Part shown: piece by piece, positions 15,926-17,931 of the stretch
Layout: every line of letters starts with the position of its first letter
Position numbering within the stretch: position 1 is the first letter of the stretch
The notes under the pieces: model-generated
The model's input: only the letters and a program-made list of their open reading frames with translations
Databases searched by the model: none
Told to the model about the DNA's origin: nothing
Assembly (NCBI GenBank): GCA_036337765.1
Contig: JAYZDP010000228.1
Location: forward strand, 1 to 17,931
Length of the DNA: 17,931 nt
Reading direction: 5' to 3'
Origin: JAYZDP01 sp036337765
Lineage (GTDB): Bacteria > Acidobacteriota > Thermoanaerobaculia > Multivoradales > Multivoraceae
Translations under genes and position numbers: made by a program

Positions 15926-17931
15926 CTAGAGGTTGCTACCTGCTTCCAGGAAGCGGATCAGGCTCATCAGGTCGGAGAGGCTCATGGCGTCGAGCAGGCC
16001 CTCTGGCATGAGCGAGATCTGCGACTCGCGCCGGGACTGGATGTTGGAAGCTGCGAGCTCGACCCGCTCTCCATTGGCGGTGATCAGGGTCAGGGAGTCG
16101 TCGTCGTCGCCCACGATCATGCCCGAGTGAAAGTCGCCGCCACGCGTCTCGACGTCGACCGCGCTGTACTGATCGGAGATCACCTTCGACGGGTACATGA
16201 TCGACTCGAGGATCTCGCTGCGCCGGAACCTGCTGACGACCGTTGACAGGTCCGGGCCGCCGCCGCGGCCTAGATCGCCGAAGACGTGACAGTCGGCGCA
16301 GCGCGCCTGCTGGAACACGACCGCCCCGCGAGTCGGGTCGTAGCGCTCATAGGCCATGACGTCGTACTCGAGGTACTCGGCGAGCTCCTCGAAGCTCATC
16401 TGGGTCAGCCCCGGTCCCTGGGTCGCCTTGGCGACCTCTTCGTTCGAGGCGTCCAGGAGCTTGGCCACTCTCCGAGCCCGCTCCTCCTCGATAGCGCCAC
16501 GGCGCGCCTCCGCGCGGGCGCGCCTCCGCGCGGGCAGCTGTGCGAGGACGTCACGGAAGATGACCTCAATGTATCCGGCCATCGAGGCCGCTCCGCGCAT
16601 CTGCCACGCCCGGTCGAACCAGTCGACCATGCGCCGGTGCTGCCCGCGGCGCCAACCGTCGCCAATGGCGCGCAGCGAGTAGGCGATGGCGATCTGGCGC
16701 TCTTGAGCCGCAGCCTCTTCGAGCTCATCGAGCAGAGCGTCGATCGCACCCGGTGGCGAAAAGTAGGCCAGCAGGCGCTCGAGCTTGCGGTCGAGCTGGA
16801 CGGTGCCGGTCGGGTAGATGGCCAGGAGTGCCTCGCCAAGGCTGGCGAGGGAGTCAGCACGGCCGTCGCGGCTCGGATCGCGGATCAGCGTGAGCTCGAG
16901 GGTCCTCAGATAGTCGCCCATCGCCTCGGGTCGGACGGTCTCGAGCCGGATCCGTTGGAGCGCGCGCAACGCCCGCTCCCAGCTCGCCTCGTCGTCGGGA
17001 CGCAGCACGAGCGCGAGAATGCCCTCGAAGGTGCCGTGACCAGGAGCATCGAGCGTCGCTTCGACGTGATGCAGCCAGAGGTCCGGGTCGAACAACACCA
17101 GCGCCTCGCGGGCGGCGTAGCGAACGAAGCGGTCGGGATCGTCGAGCAGCCCCGCCAGCAGGTCGTGCAGCTCGGTGTTCAGAGCATGTGAGAGAAACGG
17201 CGTCACTCCCATGCGGACCAGAGATTCGGCTGCCCTGCGCCGCACCAGCGGGTCGGAGTCCTCGAAGGCGGGCTGCAGTCGCTCGAGGCCCGTGCGCAGA
17301 TCGAACGTCGACAACAGGGTGACGGCTGCTGCCCACAGCCCCGGGTCGGGGTCGGCCAGGAGGCCCGCGAGCATGTCCAGCCTGGGGCGCGGTCGGTCGA
17401 GCCAGAGCAGCTCGAGGGCGCTTTGCCGCCATTCGGAGGGGAGATCTGCGTTGCCGATCACGCCTCTCAGACCCGGCTGCCAGGCCTCCGCGGCTCGGTC
17501 GCGGAGGTTTTCGAGCGCGGTTCGACCCCAGGCCGAGCGCGGCATTGCCTGGGCCACCGCCAGTCCCACGGACGGGTCCCCGTCGGGGCTCTCGAAACCG
17601 TAGCTCGTCCGGTCATAGGTGACGCGATACAACCCGCCCGAGGTCTGACGACCGCCGGTAGCGAAGTAGAGATGGCCGTCGGGGCCGATATCGAGATCGG
17701 TGACGTTCAGCGGCTCGCCGAGGACGAAGTCGTGAAGCTCTCCTCCCCAAGTAGCGCCGTAGCGTTCGGGGAACAGCACCCGGATCCGCCCCCGCGACCA
17801 GTCGCCCATGAAATAGGCGCCGCGGTAGCGCCGGGGGTAGACGTCGTGGCGATAGAAGGCCACGCCGACCGGCGAACCGCGGCCGATGTCGACGACGCCC
17901 GGCAGGGTGTCGAGGTTGTCGAACTGGATCT
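15926..17931 (-). CDS. PVC-type membrane-bound dehydrogenase: beta-propeller end, HEAT repeats, cytochrome c heme domain (5' end missing)
   Basis: The gene enters from the right edge; the internal GTG at 17863 is not the start, since the frame is open to 17931. The first about 100 residues are the end of a PQQ-glucose/sorbosone-dehydrogenase-like propeller (VAFYRHDVYPRRYRGAYFMG, 'LDIGPDGHLYFATGG'). A long HEAT-like helical array follows (LLADPDPGLWAAAVTLLS and LLDDPDRFVRYAAREALVLF are two repeats). The C-terminal domain is the Pirellula/Verrucomicrobium-type heme-binding domain (TIGR02603): 'GAVVFQQARCADCHVFGDLG' with heme motif CADCH at 16286-16300, 'GGGPDLSTVVSRFRRSEILE', 'SIMYPSKVISDQYSAVDVET' and 'SLMPEGLLDAMSLSDLM', whose Met is a likely axial ligand. 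It is probably periplasmic and passes electrons from an oxidised sugar or alcohol to the respiratory chain. A 16-bp tandem repeat lies in the gene (16502-16533), but the frame is intact on both sides. Confidence 0.93.
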   Translation of the reverse strand, partial: IQFDNLDTLPGVVDIGRGSPVGVAFYRHDVYPRRYRGAYFMGDWSRGRIRVLFPERYGATWGGELHDFVLGEPLNVTDLDIGPDGHLYFATGGRQTSGGLYRVTYDRTSYGFESPDGDPSVGLAVAQAMPRSAWGRTALENLRDRAAEAWQPGLRGVIGNADLPSEWRQSALELLWLDRPRPRLDMLAGLLADPDPGLWAAAVTLLSTFDLRTGLERLQPAFEDSDPLVRRRAAESLVRMGVTPFLSHALNTELHDLLAGLLDDPDRFVRYAAREALVLFDPDLWLHHVEATLDAPGHGTFEGILALVLRPDDEASWERALRALQRIRLETVRPEAMGDYLRTLELTLIRDPSRDGRADSLASLGEALLAIYPTGTVQLDRKLERLLAYFSPPGAIDALLDELEEAAAQERQIAIAYSLRAIGDGWRRGQHRRMVDWFDRAWQMRGAASMAGYIEVIFRDVLAQLPARRRARAEARRGAIEEERARRVAKLLDASNEEVAKATQGPGLTQMSFEELAEYLEYDVMAYERYDPTRGAVVFQQARCADCHVFGDLGRGGGPDLSTVVSRFRRSEILESIMYPSKVISDQYSAVDVETRGGDFHSGMIVGDDDDSLTLITANGERVELAASNIQSRRESQISLMPEGLLDAMSLSDLMSLIRFLEAGSNL
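16502..16533. repeat. Tandem duplicate of a 16-bp unit inside the PVC-type gene
   Basis: GCGCGCCTCCGCGCGG occurs twice head to tail (16502-16517 and 16518-16533). Because 16 is not a multiple of 3, the two copies are read in different frames (A-R-R-R-A and R-A-E-A-R-R), yet the protein is in frame before and after. Removing one copy would break the gene. It lies in an Arg/Ala-rich linker ahead of the heme domain. Confidence 0.85.

Noticed and set aside
16502..16533. The 16-bp tandem repeat as a frameshift mutation
   Set aside because: The PVC-type protein is in the correct frame on both sides, so the repeat is part of the normal gene.

Overview
The window is GC-rich and densely packed with genes on both strands. 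The gene families are a PVC-type HEAT/cytochrome c dehydrogenase, GMC oxidoreductase with gluconate-2-dehydrogenase subunit 3, a CmcJ/NvfI-like enzyme, ThuA, LarA, DUF3667, and an ABC permease fused to an M1-like domain. Together with lipoprotein and twin-arginine signals this suggests a Gram-negative environmental bacterium, most like an Acidobacteriota-type genome. That placement is an inference; there is no rRNA or other phylogenetic marker. I see no tRNA, rRNA, CRISPR array, transposase or phage gene.

Left part (1-7258, minus strand). This may be one transcription unit, read right to left: GMC oxidoreductase, then its small Tat-exported subunit (4-bp overlap), a 116-bp gap holding a tandem palindromic repeat, ABC ATPase, a very large ABC permease (1-base overlap) and an HlyD-type lipoprotein adaptor (4-bp overlap, running off the window). 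The first pair oxidises an unknown alcohol or sugar outside the cytoplasm. The other three form an export or envelope-remodelling system.

Middle (7259-14838). A small exported protein (+), an Nramp-like transporter (-), a luciferase-like F420/flavin oxidoreductase (-), a decayed stretch, a CmcJ/NvfI-like enzyme (+), a putative lipoprotein with an NPPY methyltransferase domain that is split by a G7-tract frameshift (-), a LarA-type Ni-pincer racemase/epimerase (+) and a ThuA-like protein (-). Several neighbours are convergent and overlap at their stop codons.

Right part (14839-17931). A 660-bp graveyard on the plus strand joins pieces of a DUF3667 gene to the tail of a probable GH16-like protein. 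Next come a carboxymuconolactone-decarboxylase-like protein and a PVC-type beta-propeller/HEAT/cytochrome c protein, both on the minus strand.

The most striking signal is three genes whose conserved reading frame is interrupted by a single in-frame TAG and then continues: GMC codon 516, the Nramp-like gene, and the DUF3667 relic. No recognised gene is interrupted by TAA or by an in-frame TGA. TAG is also the ordinary stop of 8 of the 13 complete genes, so wholesale reassignment is unlikely. Nonsense mutation, sequencing or assembly error, and partial amber readthrough all remain open.
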